Assembly: GCF_902459465.1 (NCBI RefSeq)
Contig: NC_047080.1
Span: 8,778,866 to 8,842,865, forward strand
Length of the DNA: 64,000 nucleotides
From: Asterias rubens
Taxonomy: Eukaryota > Echinodermata > Asteroidea > Forcipulatida > Asteriidae
Direction: 5' to 3'
Made by a program: the position numbers and the translations under genes
Part shown: one piece after another, positions 47,101 through 56,390 of the stretch
Position numbering within the stretch: the stretch's first letter is position 1
Layout of the letters: each line of letters opens with the position of its first letter
Notes under the pieces: generated by a model
Databases searched by the model: none
What the model was told of the DNA's origin: nothing
Seen by the model: the letters and a program-made list of their open reading frames with translations, nothing else

Positions 47101-49945
47101 CGCCTCATTCATATGGAGATTCGCAGTCAAACCATATAGCATACAGTTACACACACATACGTTATGCACGCTGCATGCATACCAAAAGTGCAGCTGACAG
47201 CATCCCTTCTGACCAATCAAAACACAGATATGGAAAGCTTACGTCACTGCACTTTCATCCAATGAAATCACTGTGTCTGTAACACCAATACCCATATTTA
47301 TCCGTGCTGACAGGGAACCAGTCTACCCTATAGCTTTACCCGTCTTTATCCCTGCTGACAGGGAACCAGTCTGCCCCAGCTTTACCTTGGTTATGAAGGT
47401 ACCGTAGTCCATTTTACCGAGGGAGGATAGCGGGTTGCCTGGATCTGTTTCAAATGTTAACTTTCTCCCATCCGCAAAATGCGCGAAGTGAGAACCTGTT
47501 TCGGTTCCTGTGCACGTCTGTAGTTCCAACTCATCGGCTAGCTGCATCATGTGGACCTGTGAGCTGGTTTGTTGAATCAAAATGTGGATATTAGCTGACA
47601 TGTTCTTTATTTGTTCAGTGAGATCTTGGAATATTTGTAGCTGGCATTTTATTTTGTTTGTTTAACCAAAATGGTGATATTAGTTGACATGTTCTGTGGT
47701 TGGTTGGTGGATATTAGCTAAAATAATACTCAACTAATATTCACAACAAACCAATATTTTTGGGTTTGTTTAATGAGTGGATATTTGTCATGTTTTGCTT
47801 TGTTGAATGAGTGGATATTATCTGACACATACTTTGGTTTGCTGGTAAGAATGTGGATTTAGTTGACATGATATTTTGTTTGTTGAATGAGAGTGTGGAT
47901 ATTATTGTACTAAAATTATTAGTTGATATCTTCTTTGGTTTGTTGAATGAGTGGAACTAGTTGTCATCTCTTTGGTTTGTTGACTGGGAATGTGGATACC
48001 TGTTGACAGTGTTCTTCGGTTCGGTTTTTTGATGGACATTAGTTGAATTTTTTTTGTTTTATTAAGCGAATCTTGATATAAGTTGATATGTTTTTTGGTT
48101 TGTTGAGAAGGTTGATATTAGTTGATATGTTCTGTGGTTTGTTGAATGAGAATGTGATATTAGTTGACATGTTTGGTTTGTTGAAAGAGAAAATAGATAC
48201 TAGTTGACATTTGGTTTTTTGAATGAGAATGGATGAATATTAGTTGATACGTCTTGGTCTGTTAAATGAATGGATCTTAGTTGACAAGTTCTTTGGTTTG
48301 TTGAATGAGAGTCTGGATAATGGTTTGAATGTGTGGCTATTAGTTGACATGTCTTCGGTCTGTTGTTGAATGAGTGGTTATTAGTCGACGTTCTTTGGTT
48401 TGTTGAATGAGAATGTGGATATAAGTTGACATGTTTTTTTTTGGTTTCAAGTCCCCCATTCTGTGCTGATGTTAGTTGAAAAGTATTTAAAGTGGAACAT
48501 TTACATCCCATAGCAATCACATGATTTGATACTGACCCACCAATCCACTGAGCGCCAAGATCCCAGAAATCTCTGCCGTTAGCCGATTCCATCTCCCGGG
48601 TTAGCACGCGGCCGCCGACTCGCTCTGTAAATCAAAGGGCGATTTGAGATGAATACAAATTTTGAAAAGTAGACCCTTGAGGACACTAGGTGGCAGCAAA
48701 CTTGCCAGGTATGTTCTGGAGTGTGCGCATGCTCAGATTTACGTAAACACTACATGTACAATTCGCTATGCTTTCAAACGACAATGCATTCAAACGCATT
48801 TTAGGGCTGAAGCTCTGGATAACATATCGTCATAATTTTGTTAGGCCTAGCACAGAAACCTGCCCAGCGAAATAACAAAAATCAATAAAATACATAGTTG
48901 TGAACGAGTAAAGGAAACAAATGGAATATTGAGGCCCCTTTCGAAACCACGGCTTCGGCTTCAGATTCGGCTCGGGCTAGCTTTGGTCCTGCAGTTGTTT
49001 TGTGATTTACGCTTCGGGGCTTCAGACGAGAGGACGGAGCCTGAAGCCGAATCCAAAGCCGAAGCCGTGGTTTCGAAAAAGGTATATGAAACTATCGTGT
49101 TTTTTTGTACCGCTGGCCTCAAGTACGACGACTGAAATTCCCTGGTTCGCCATGCGAAGGGTGTAGGCTGCCGAGAGCCCGGCCAGCCCTGCCCCTACGA
49201 TGACCACGTCCACGACCGGTGGTGCTGGCGGCTTGTCGGTCTTTACCGACTGATCCTGGTTTTTACCGGCAGGGCTCTGGCTACTGACGTGTAATTCTGG
49301 CATTAGATTCCCGGTGGATATTTTCCGGAAGGCATTTGACTGTTGAGATGAAGAAGAAAAATGTGTTCATCGAAAACAGTTTTTAACAAACGGAAAACCT
49401 AAAAGTAATAGAGCCTTATTTTCGCTGAAATAAAACATGTTTTGTGGAATGGCACAAAACCGGGCTTGGCCTAAGCATCTTTAAGTTGGGGCGTGCACAT
49501 TCAAAGCGGGAACCTATAACAAAAGTGACAATAGGTCCACGGTTGCTATCACAAAAAGTTGAACAAAGGAGGGTCCACGATCACAGGGAGCTTTTTTTTT
49601 CTTTTCTTTTTTTCACGTTCATATTATCTAAAATCAAAACCTATTTTCTTCTAAACAGCACCCACACTCGTTGTTATGTTCAAAGTTTTCGAACCCATGA
49701 AAGTACTGAGTACATTGCTTTTCATATAATCTGTGAAATGGTAAAACTACAAACAACTTATAAAGAGTTATTTTTACCAAGGTGTTGCTGACCACGCCGC
49801 CACTGGGTGATAGGGAAGCATTGACCGTCTGGCCCGCCACCTGCACCGTGCCGTCCGCGGTAACTTCACCGGGCGTATCGTCTCCAGTAACGGTCACCAA
49901 AATCTCAGTCCCATTCTCCGTGGGATCCTTCTTCCCGAAACGTTT
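34781..49945 (-). CDS. Monoamine-oxidase-like flavin amine oxidase
   Basis: Twelve secure exons, listed 5' to 3': 49945-49778, 49339-49111, 48624-48537, 47563-47386, 44559-44445, 43848-43691, 42664-42484, 41238-41138, 39107-38910, 38051-37965, 37142-37042 and 34910-34781. Phases close throughout, giving 577 residues plus stop. It carries the FAD fold (GAGLAG at residues 105-110, E130, ERVGGR at 133-138), the substrate domain, and the C-terminal FAD motif GADTTERWYGFMDGA. Known MAOs oxidise amines to aldehydes on the outer mitochondrial membrane. Here the residues equivalent to human MAO-A Lys305, Cys406, Tyr407 and Tyr444 read Gln399, His512, Leu513 and Phe550, and the C-terminal membrane helix is absent. 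So a soluble protein with non-covalent FAD and altered or lost amine oxidation is inferred. A possible further 5' exon is at 52741-52809. Confidence 0.93.
35003..35343. mobile_element. ACTGGACAC-family MITE
   Basis: In the last MAO-like intron. Ends ttaaagacagtggaaattgt and ataatgtccactgcctttaa. Confidence 0.8.
35826..36210. mobile_element. Foldback MITE with GTACTTTTTGTA ends
   Basis: Ends ggggtactttttgtaacaca and gtcctacaaaaagtacatag, with long inverted arms (atgagtaaaacaatgtcatg). Sister of 62450-62806. Confidence 0.82.
36618..37003. mobile_element. ACTGGACAC-family MITE
   Basis: Ends ttaaaggcactggacacctt and atagtgtctagtgcctttat. It stops about 40 bp before MAO-like exon 11. Confidence 0.82.
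37042..37142 (-). CDS. MAO-like exon 11, flavin-link region
   Basis: Acceptor TTCTAAATCTTTAG, donor CAAAG|GTAAGA. Encodes DWGAVPYCSHHLPSVLSPGA. In MAO the motif is YSGGCYTTYFPPG; the flavin-linking Cys aligns with His and the next Tyr with Leu. The nearby Cys is three positions earlier. Confidence 0.9.
37965..38051 (-). CDS. MAO-like exon 10
   Basis: Acceptor CGGTTTGAAG, donor ATA|GTAAGG. Encodes EEERKGAIVAAIGLFFGVEA through PLDYTEI, matching the LT.EER...L...Y region. Confidence 0.88.
38320..38715 (+). mobile_element. SINE type 2, full length
   Basis: Uninterrupted copy with tRNA-like head (gtggccgaatggttaagagc, gggttcgaatgcccagccg) and the complete type 2 body. It is the reference for the split copies. 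Confidence 0.8.
38910..39107 (-). CDS. MAO-like exon 9
   Basis: Acceptor CTCTTCCAACAG, donor CCG|GTAAAG. Encodes NFWQKIGYSGNVIRMM, an Asp/Glu/Gln-rich insert longer than in human MAO, then IPFTALFDATSTMDQSPALC. Confidence 0.9.
39147..39372. mobile_element. Foldback MITE, ATAGACCCTTCC family
   Basis: Inverted ends aatagacccttccc and ggaagggtccatta, with further inner pairing (tttggttggcaaa / tttgccaacca). In the intron just before MAO-like exon 9. Confidence 0.78.
39888..40263 (+). mobile_element. AAAGCCATTGG-family MITE
   Basis: Ends caagccattggaccctttcg and gaaagggtccaatggcttta; matches 61232-61603. Confidence 0.82.
40264..41046. other. Intron with a local duplication
   Basis: 40320-40400 and 40612-40695 repeat the segment acttgaaaatattagtaaag through acatttcatcttcaagatca. 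No exon seen. Confidence 0.6.
41047..41130. repeat. (TTG)n microsatellite beside a splice donor
   Basis: About 25 triplets; reads (AAC)n on the gene strand and begins 8 bp into the intron after exon 8. Polyleucine, polyvaline and polyasparagine frames here are artefacts. Confidence 0.95.
41138..41238 (-). CDS. MAO-like exon 8, with active-site Lys replaced
   Basis: Acceptor CTTGACAG, donor GAG|GTATTT. Encodes RIHYAPPLPADRDSLLQMM then HAGHSLQFVITYKE, corresponding to MAO KIHFNPPLP...LGSVIKC..YYKE. The Lys that hydrogen-bonds the FAD N5 water is Gln here. A (TTG)n microsatellite begins 8 bp past the donor. Confidence 0.9.
41503..41888. mobile_element. ACTGGACAC-family MITE
   Basis: Ends ttaaagacagtggacactat and tagtgtccactgcctttaaa. 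Confidence 0.83.
42045..42185 (-). pseudogene. LINE reverse transcriptase C-terminal remnant
   Basis: On the minus strand, KCDCGTSPWSMPHIV then a stop, then CPATEEQCCLADRWQQTRRL. The CxCG...HIV.CP pattern is the zinc-knuckle end of many non-LTR reverse transcriptases. The in-frame stop shows it is dead. Confidence 0.7.
42340..42475. repeat. (AAAC)n simple repeat
   Basis: Degenerate AAAC/ACAAAC run ending about 10 bp from the exon 7 donor. Confidence 0.92.
42484..42664 (-). CDS. MAO-like exon 7
   Basis: Acceptor TTTTCTAG, donor G|GTATGT. Encodes GGTQRLCEIIVDKINRSFVK through SERVIVALPPKFA. The GG..RL and V.ALPP motifs are standard for flavin amine oxidases. Confidence 0.92.
42594..42905. repeat. 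Partial tandem duplication of MAO-like exon 7
   Basis: The exon 7 acceptor, its first 68 bp or so and the upstream intron are repeated with a 139-bp period. Copy two (42803-42737) keeps the acceptor TATAG|GGC and reads GGTQRLCEIIVDKINRPFVN. A third, short piece starts at about 42886. Confidence 0.9.
42915..43045 (-). mobile_element. SINE type 3, minus
   Basis: Contains atgtgtaatagcactgtata and cgggtagagtgtgaacccac, the inverse of the type 3 head and tail. Confidence 0.6.
43060..43690. repeat. Minisatellite (about 70-bp unit) abutting exon 6
   Basis: About nine units of ttgactcaacttgggttaca then ctgatccaagtagagttgta. On the gene strand, units contain GTACAACTCTACTTGG; the last one starts exactly at the exon 6 donor (GTACTATTCTCTACTTGG). 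Confidence 0.92.
43691..43848 (-). CDS. MAO-like exon 6
   Basis: Acceptor TTTTTGCCACAG, donor AAG|GTACTA. Encodes AAQQFFDAKVKIAFGV, then STLFFLFALNSAGGWNSLF and EFRIK, matching the LSALFFLWY...GGW region. Confidence 0.92.
44004..44169. mobile_element. Foldback MITE, GGAGTGCCTTTTGGCGAC family
   Basis: Ends ggagtgccttttggcgaccc and gtcgccaaaacgcactcc are inverted. Confidence 0.82.
44445..44559 (-). CDS. MAO-like exon 5
   Basis: Acceptor TTTTTTCTTAAG, donor GCAG|GTTTGT. Encodes VEKLRLEVSLENPEQCPL and EWDSITLEQFRKQHIWTA, the conserved EWDS..T...W/F segment of MAOs. Confidence 0.92.
44645..45180. mobile_element. 535-bp foldback transposon, GGTGTGGCGGTTTC ends
   Basis: Ends ggtgtggcggtttcagtctt and its near-complement aaagttgaaaccgccacacc, extending over ccgtgttcagttttcc. 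The left side holds an extra internal copy at 44728-44770. No transposase frame. Confidence 0.85.
45220..45573. mobile_element. ACTGGACAC-family MITE
   Basis: Ends ttaaaggcactggacacctt and agtgttcagtgttttaaa. Confidence 0.78.
45572..45942. mobile_element. AAAAGGGAA-family MITE
   Basis: Ends taaaaagggaaatcgcttgg and ggtagacgttcccttttaa. It abuts the preceding element at a shared TTAA-like border. Confidence 0.75.
45943..47385. other. MAO-like intron 4: fragments
   Basis: Holds a C homopolymer (46551-46566), a partial ACTGGACAC-family MITE (46866-47090) and a diverged copy (47200-47330) of the stretch at 44170-44290. No exon recognised. Confidence 0.5.
47300..47385. repeat. 44-bp tandem duplication at the exon 4 donor
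   Basis: tttatccgtgctgacaggga and tttatccctgctgacaggga each precede a cagctttacc-like stretch. On the gene strand the donor GTAAAGCT is therefore present twice, at the exon edge and 44 bp downstream. Confidence 0.85.
47386..47563 (-). CDS. MAO-like exon 4
   Basis: Phase requires the acceptor CAACAAACCAG at 47564-47565, giving SQVHMMQLADELELQTC. The internal CACAG 7 bp further in would break frame. It ends AAG|GTAAAG. Both edges touch duplicated sequence. Confidence 0.9.
47564..48470. repeat. Degenerate minisatellite abutting exon 4 acceptor
   Basis: About 18-20 units of 40-50 bp with the pattern tttgttgaatgagaatgtgg then atattagttgacatgttctt. On the gene strand the units carry TTCAACAAACCAAAG, nearly the same as the exon 4 acceptor TTCAACAAACCAG. 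Confidence 0.88.
48537..48624 (-). CDS. MAO-like exon: ERVGGR motif
   Basis: Acceptor GATTTACAG, donor GG|GTCAGT. Encodes ERVGGRVLTREMESANG and DFWDLGAQWIGG, the second FAD contact. Confidence 0.92.
48677..48757 (+). mobile_element. Element end with CTCF-like motif
   Basis: ggacactaggtggcagcaaa then gagtgtgcgcatgctcagat and acgtaaacac, parallel to 11562-11648. Confidence 0.6.
49111..49339 (-). CDS. MAO-like exon: FAD-binding Rossmann motif
   Basis: Encodes VVDVVIVGAGLAGLSAAYTL through VVVLEAS. The GxGxxG loop and the acidic residue at the end of strand 2 are intact, so FAD should bind. Donor G|GTACAA. The internal ATG at 49303 could serve as an alternative start. Confidence 0.92.
49778..49945 (-). 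CDS. MAO-like exon: N-terminal extension
   Basis: Acceptor GACTGACTAG, donor TTG|GTAAAA. It encodes 56 residues rich in Gly, Thr and Val (ILVTVTGDDTPGEVTADGTV), a segment absent from human MAO. Its frame joins the FAD exon. The stop codon just upstream in frame means the start is in another exon. Confidence 0.8.
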
Positions 49946-50129
49946 CTAGTCAGTCAATAAAAATCGGCAATAATATAACGAAGTCAGTAACTTCTGTTCA
50001 TGTCAAATTCGTTAAATACTACAAAACGCAAAAGTTACGGTTACTCCAAGCTCCGACGTTTTGACACCCTTGTTCAGCCCCAATTGTGTCTAACCCCCAA
50101 AGGCTATAACCTTGTGCAGCGTGTAATTG

Positions 50130-50272
50130 TTACAACAAGTATAACAACAGAATTGCAAAGGTCGTGGGTTCGAATCCCACCCGAGTAAAATACATGTGAT
50201 TTTTTCACAGGCCTCGGGAAAGTACTGAGTATACAGTGCTACACACGTCGGTGTATATGGGTAAAAACAAAA
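50130..50272 (+). mobile_element. SINE type 3
   Basis: gtcgtgggttcgaatcccac then ctcgggaaagtactgagtat and acacacgtcggtgtatatgg. Confidence 0.72.
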
Positions 50273-50353
50273 AATGTATAAGTATAACAAAACATAACAA
50301 ATTGGAACATCATGGCGTTGTCGGAACACTACAAAGCAGAATGTTCCCAACTG

Positions 50354-50547
50354 AAGCCCGGTTCATACTTGCTGCGAATGCGAATGCGAAGCGAATCTTG
50401 ACGTCACAAATTCGCAACGAACAATTCGCAGCAGTTGAACTCTGCTCTACTCCCTTGCGATAATCGCTGCGAAAGGAGGGTGTGACGTCAAATTCACGTC
50501 AAATTCGCTTCGCATTCGCATTCGCAGGAAGTATGAACCGGGCTAAA
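50354..50547. mobile_element. Foldback MITE, GCCCGGTTCATACTT family
   Basis: Ends gcccggttcatacttgctgc and gcaggaagtatgaaccgggc; inner arms gcgaatgcgaagcgaat. High arm identity. Confidence 0.85.
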
Positions 50548-52140
50548 CGCTCAAAATTTAATCTAATCTACAAAATAATGCTTCAAATATAATGATAACA
50601 TTGTAGTCAAAGTAAGATAACAGTAAATCGGACGAAATTCTGACAAACTAAAGAATAGTCATGTACAGCCAATTAATGTTAAAAGAATTTTATTACAAGC
50701 AAGTTTATATTCATTTTAGAGTGATTGTCAACGCAAATATACCCTGTTAATAGATGAACAGATAACAAACGTGCTGACTCTTCGAATAAACAAAATGATT
50801 GGGTATTAAGAAACGACATGAGCAGCATGCAGACATTCAGAGCCAACTGGGAAGTGGATATATTCTCGAGTAATAGCCCTATTCCAAAGTATGTAATTAC
50901 AAAGTCCAAAGCACAAGCCGGTTTCAGTTTGCCTCCAACGACGATGGCAGTTCAGTCTTTTAACGCAAAACCATTTTTGTTTATACGAAGAACACGTACA
51001 AAATAATGAGAGACAGATTTTGAGAAATTAAAAACATTGAAACATTGCAAATGATATCGTTCGGGTCGCTGGGTATACAAACCATTCTGGTATAATGTTC
51101 ATATAATACTCACAGCTACTTGAGTGGATTTTTTTTTACGGAAATGGTATTTTAAGTTTATATTGCACTTGTTCACAATTTTTAATGTAATTTTGGTATG
51201 TGTAAATCAGGCCCCAACCTAAAGGTTTGAAAAACTGAAAACACTTCTGCCGTTGACGGCGCGCGTCAAAGGACAATGCTTTGACGTCATTTGTGTGAGT
51301 ATTCTTTGTTTTACCCCCTGGTTTTACCTCCACGCTGCAACAAAGCGGCTTTACAAATTGGAGCTCTCAACTATGACGTCTTGAGAGTGATTACGTAACG
51401 GGGCTTTTTGCAAATCTTTCAGAAAGGCGCTGGATAAATGTATTCGAAATCTATTTGTTATAAAAAAATGACTCGATTATTATTCATCGATTTTTGTATA
51501 TAAATGAAATTCAGCAAAGTTCACGACTTGATATTTTCGTTCAAGTCGATCTTTAAGCTATAGCTAAGACGAGGGGGGCTATCGGTCACCTGCACATTCA
51601 CAAACCTGCGCAAACTCAAAATCCTTACGTAAAAACACGTCCCAATAAATTTCACGAAGACTTTTACCTGATAAGCTTTAAGATTAGAGGTGGTATTTTA
51701 ATCCTTATAAGCCCTGTAAAATATTTTTTTTTTGGATTAGTATATGAGTTGTGGGGTTTGATCCAGTTTCGGAAATAATAAAATACAATATGCAATTTAA
51801 TTTGTTGGTTTGCATGCTGTATCTTCTTGCAAAACAAACAAAAGTGTACACCGATTGGACGCTTACAAAACAATATTGGCATACCAAAGTCATCAAACTC
51901 TCATCAATAATCAGAAACACTGAATAAAAATCACAATAATGATGTCACCTACCAGCAATTCAGTCATTATTATGTGGTGAGACGAGACACGGGAACTTTA
52001 AAGAACCTTGGCGTGGTCACGAGGCAGAACCCGTACCGTGAAGAGTCGGCATGTCCCGGTCAGTACACCCCTAGAGACAGCCCGCTCCGAGAGAAATAGT
52101 CCTCGTAAAATGAATCGTCCTCAGTAATTATCTATGTGTT
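50548..52140. other. Upstream of MAO-like exon 1, no gene seen
   Basis: AT-rich sequence with no convincing exon on either strand. Confidence 0.45.
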
Positions 52141-52192
52141 ATGAACAGTACACTTATTGACAACATAGAGACCATGGGTATGGAAGTTAACA

Positions 52193-52345
52193 TTGTACAA
52201 TTGTTGCACGCTGTGACGGGGTCCATGGCGTTTTGTACACTCGAGGGAGGAAATGGACCCCGAGGCGAAGCCGAGGGTGCCATTTCCCCTCGAGAGTGTA
52301 CAAAACCCATGGACCCCAGTCACAGCATGCAACAATTGTTATACC
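52193..52345. mobile_element. Near-perfect hairpin element
   Basis: Arms acaattgttgcacgctgtga and its inverse (gtcacagcatgcaacaattg), plus tttgtacactcgaggg / cccctcgagagtgtacaaaa. The centre near 52262 is cgaggcgaagccgag. Confidence 0.85.
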
Positions 52346-52740
52346 TTTGCATAATTGTTCTCCCTCTTCTCGAAGTTCTGTTGTCATCTTCAAATATTAT
52401 TACGACGGACTATTCATTGTTTAATAGCAGACGAACAAGAAACAATTCCCTCGAACCCGCGGTTGTTTCGTACACAGCGCTGGAAATCGACCAACGCCGG
52501 GAACGATCAAGGTGATGTACACCGGTGTACACCACTTTTCATGTTACCCGGCCCGTCGAGCCATGTAACATGCGTTTTTGTTGCGCGTCCCATGATTGGT
52601 TCTCGACCAATCAAACTTTACAGTTTGTTACCGAGGTATAACAAAAACATTTGAGCACTTGCATGGCAGCCATCTTTAATTACAATATCAATAGAGACTG
52701 AGAGAAAAATAATGATATTATAGGCTTGCTTACTCGTTAC

Positions 52741-52809
52741 AAAGCCACCCATACAGAACCAATCAACTTTAGGGCTTCGGTTTCTTTTGTTGATCAAGTT
52801 TTTGGCCAT
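52741..52809 (-). CDS. Possible first coding exon of the MAO-like gene
   Basis: An ATG with G at -3 and +4 opens 23 codons (MAKNLINKRNRSPKVDWFCM...) ending at a donor-like TTT|GTAACG in phase 0, which fits the next exon. The donor is weak and the link is only positional. Confidence 0.3.
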
Positions 52810-53346
52810 GACATGAATCCATCCCGTCTCACTGTGAATGAAGACGTACGTGCATGTAATATAATTTACCTGTCAAATTTTCAGCTTCATTAGTCGTCAA
52901 GTTTTTGAGAAAAATAGTGAAAATATCAGAGCGATGTTTTCAGGAGAGTCGCGTAAATATAAACACCAGACGCCTGTACTGGTTATAATACGTTGTACAT
53001 GCCAAAATAATTTTAGTCTCCCGAGACGAACTTTATTTTCGTGACATAGTTTTTCTCATTTCGCAAAAACTACAGCACAACCAGAGCTGTTGATAGAATA
53101 AAACATTGTGGGAAACGACTCCCTCTGAAGTAACGTAGTTTTTTGTATGAGAGTGTAAAATTGTGATTTCGTTTTCACTACAGCTCTAGCCATAAAAAAA
53201 CAACCACGAGTGTCAATTCTTTTTCGTCCTGAATCAAAATGGCCGCTGAAAGGGATGTTTGTAGCGTGGAGTTTCAGAAAAGTACAAAAATACTTCAATT
53301 TACTAATAATGATGCCTAAATACCTTGAAGGATCATGAACGTGGGT

Positions 53347-53630
53347 GATTAAAGGCACTGGACACTATTGGTAATTACTCAAATAATTGTTAGCATACAA
53401 GCTTACTTGGTAACGAGGATGGAGAGCTGTTGATAGTATAAAACATTGTGATAAACGGCTCCCTCTAAGAAGTAATTTCACAGTAAAATATATGATTTGA
53501 TTTCGAGACCTCACGCGTGAGATCTCAAAATCAAGCATGAAAGCACACAACTTCGTGTGACGACAAGGTAAGGTGGTTTTTCTTCCATTATTATCACGCA
53601 ACTTCGACGACCAATTGAGTTGAAACGTTT
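53347..53630 (+). mobile_element. ACTGGACAC-family MITE, truncated
   Basis: Starts ttaaaggcactggacactat and lacks the right end. Confidence 0.78.
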
Positions 53631-53639
53631 AGAGTAATG

Positions 53640-55440
53640 ACTGCCACGTACTAAAACACCTTGAAACTAACGATGTAGCCAGAGTCGACCCGAACCAATT
53701 ATACAGGCCTTGCTTTCACAAAGTACGCGATAAGAGTCAAATCATAAGAAAGTCAAGGTTGTGAATAGCAAATCATGTCCCTCCGATTCTCATTATAAGA
53801 ATTGGCTTATATACTGTTCATATATCCTTACAGCCTCGGTTTAGTTACATTGGTTTCAATGGAGGAATAAACAAGATGGCTGCCGCATGGTAAAGATACA
53901 ATATTCTATAGAGTGATAGGGTTGCAATTCCAAAACAAATGTTACTGTTCATTAAAGTAAATTTCCCTTCTCATTTTCCCGTAATTTTGAGAACTTGATT
54001 AGTTTATATTTTTCACTTTCAAATTCGAGTTTCTCTATTACAAATCTACACTTCGCAGATGACATTTTAATTTAATTCACCATCTATAACAGCTGTACAA
54101 ATACCGTGTAGATACCATCCAACTGGTTGTATACCGCAAACCAAATGTACATTTTCAATTGTGAGATTTGAAACTCAATTGCATGGTGGAAATACGATAA
54201 TATAGTAATTAGGTTTGCGGTAATACATCATGCAATGATAATCTCTAAATGAGTTCGTGTAGTTCAGAGCAAAGTGATCGAAACGTCGAGTTGAAACCAA
54301 CGGTTCTTTTCAGAACCACCCCAACTCCATTTGAGATGATCACCTCATGGTGTTGTCGCAAACCGTACTTCATCAAAAATGTATATTGATGCCAAGCACA
54401 ATGCCTAAAACACATGGTTTGCATGTATTTCATTGTAAAACCATCAAACATGACCACCCCATCAGAAAGTAAAATTACTGGAGCGTTTTACCTTTTGAGC
54501 TTTCGTGTCCCACGAAGTCACTCGTCATAATGTTATTACCACTGCATTTTAGATCTGTTCTGGTTGTATATTATAGCTATAGCAGACCACTCCCAAATAC
54601 TGTGCATGGCAAGCCATTTATTTGTGTATGCTGTTGTGTATACTGTACCTGTCTGTTACATACATTTACTAAGACTAAAAGAGCAAACAAAAATCATCAA
54701 TGATGTATCCCCACGCACCAATGTTTAATATACTAAAATATTCAAACAATCTGATATTATCCATTTACGTGCATACACATTACCATGTTCTATTTTTACT
54801 GTGTTTTATTGTTAAAATCAACAGGTGGTCGAAGTGGTTTGGATAATATACGCATCGATATTTCATGTTTCAGGTTCATCTATAATTCGCGTGTTTGTGT
54901 ATTGAGTGGCTTTTTTTTCATGACTTTGAGGCTATCACTTATCAGTTTGATATCGAAAAGATTAAACTTGTGTCAGTATGCTGAGTGCTTCTCGCTGGCT
55001 GATGATCTATTGCTGGTGGGCTGAACGGCGTATGCCCTAATTTGATCCCTCGTGTTTATAAGATTTTATGCGTCTTGTTGAATTTTCCTTTTTGGGCCAA
55101 TTCCAAAAACGTAACCAGCATGAACGTAAACTGACCCCACTCGCCTGATTATGTGGTCATACGATACAATCTTGGTGGCTGGGGAGTTATGCAATTTGGC
55201 AACTATAGCTCTCTCCCATGGGGTTGACTCCCAATGGTATAGCTGCATGTGACGTAATTACAAAGGTCCATCATAGTGGAGATTTTAAGGATATCTGAGT
55301 TGTATAGTCGGCGAAGCATCATTAACGGAAAAATCACACCCGAACTTGTTGTAGAGAAGACAGTGAAGAAATTTCAGTTTTAGACGTTACTTTGAGGAAG
55401 AAAAACTATAGGGAAACCCCGCACAGTCTGACTAAAAAAA
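53640..55440. other. Intergenic, nothing recognised
   Basis: AT-rich. A short inverted pair (ctgaaaagaacc-type segments and cgcaaaccgtac at 54180-54370) resembles 41340-41470, possibly another repeat family. Confidence 0.45.
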
Positions 55441-55545
55441 CAATACACATGCAAGGCTCATGGTCCAGGCATCGAACCAGGGTCCACAGATCGGGTGAAA
55501 GGTACGGACATAAACCACTGAACCAACCTAACTGCCAGTCAAGGG
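55440..55545 (-). mobile_element. tRNA-like SINE fragment, minus
   Basis: On the minus strand ggttggttcagtggtttatg then ccctggttcgatgcctgg, A-box and B-box-like. Confidence 0.55.
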
Positions 55546-55674
55546 TGTAAATTACAAAGTTTAGACCACTGTGCTGTCGGCTTTGTGAACATCAATCAGT
55601 CCTTAATGTTGACTATTTTATGGGTTTGATCCTTACTCTATGTTATATGCAGTAACTTCTGTGCAACCTCATAG

Positions 55675-55850
55675 GACCGTACAAAATGGAGGCAGTGACG
55701 TAACCGTACAAACTGGAGGCAGTGACGTTATCACCGTACACGTAGTGCATAGTGAACTAACGCTACCAGAATATTGGTGACCAGAATATTGGTGACCAGA
55801 CACAAACACGTATAGTGCATAGTGAACTTACGCTACCAGATACCAGTCAA
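55675..55850 (+). repeat. Local short tandem duplications
   Basis: ggaggcagtgacgt twice, gaatattggtgaccag twice, and tagtgcatagtgaact twice. Confidence 0.88.
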
Positions 55851-55969
55851 GATACCATTCCACATGTACAAACATTGTGTCCGTGAAATCGTGGTGGAGT
55901 CATATCAAGGCAGAATGAGGAAGACTTCGTAAACTTTGGGAGAGTAGGCCTAATGTTTGTGGTTCTGAG

Positions 55970-56390
55970 CTTAGCGCCATATTGTACACTTATAGAATAA
56001 TAATAGATCATAGTATCCAACTTCGTGACATTTAAACTATTTCTGTGACGTCACTGTGACGTCACTCTATTGTTGGAACAGTAGATTATTTTTACGAATC
56101 ATACTCTTAACTATACACGAATCTACACTTTCAGGTCCGTTCTCCCTAACTTAATAACTCAAGCTTAATGAAACACAGTAAATGCTAACGATATTACCAA
56201 AACAATAGGAGGTGTAATGTTTTAAAAAAGACATTATGTGCGACCATTGGCGCCATATTGTACGCTTATAGAATATTAAAAGGTCAAGATATCCAACTTC
56301 ATGACATAAAGTCGTTATGTGTTACCATTATCCCCATAACGCGTATAGAATATAACAATGTCATTGGTATCCAACTTCGTGACATGTAAT
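55970..56390 (+). repeat. Dispersed copies of a CGCCATATTGTAC unit
   Basis: gcgccatattgtacacttat, gcgccatattgtacgcttat and a partial third share tatccaacttcgtgacat. Spacing is irregular. Confidence 0.75.

Noticed and set aside
47564..48607. Minus-strand frame rich in NQRT/NNHS
   Set aside because: Translation of the minisatellite; only 48537-48624 is a true exon.
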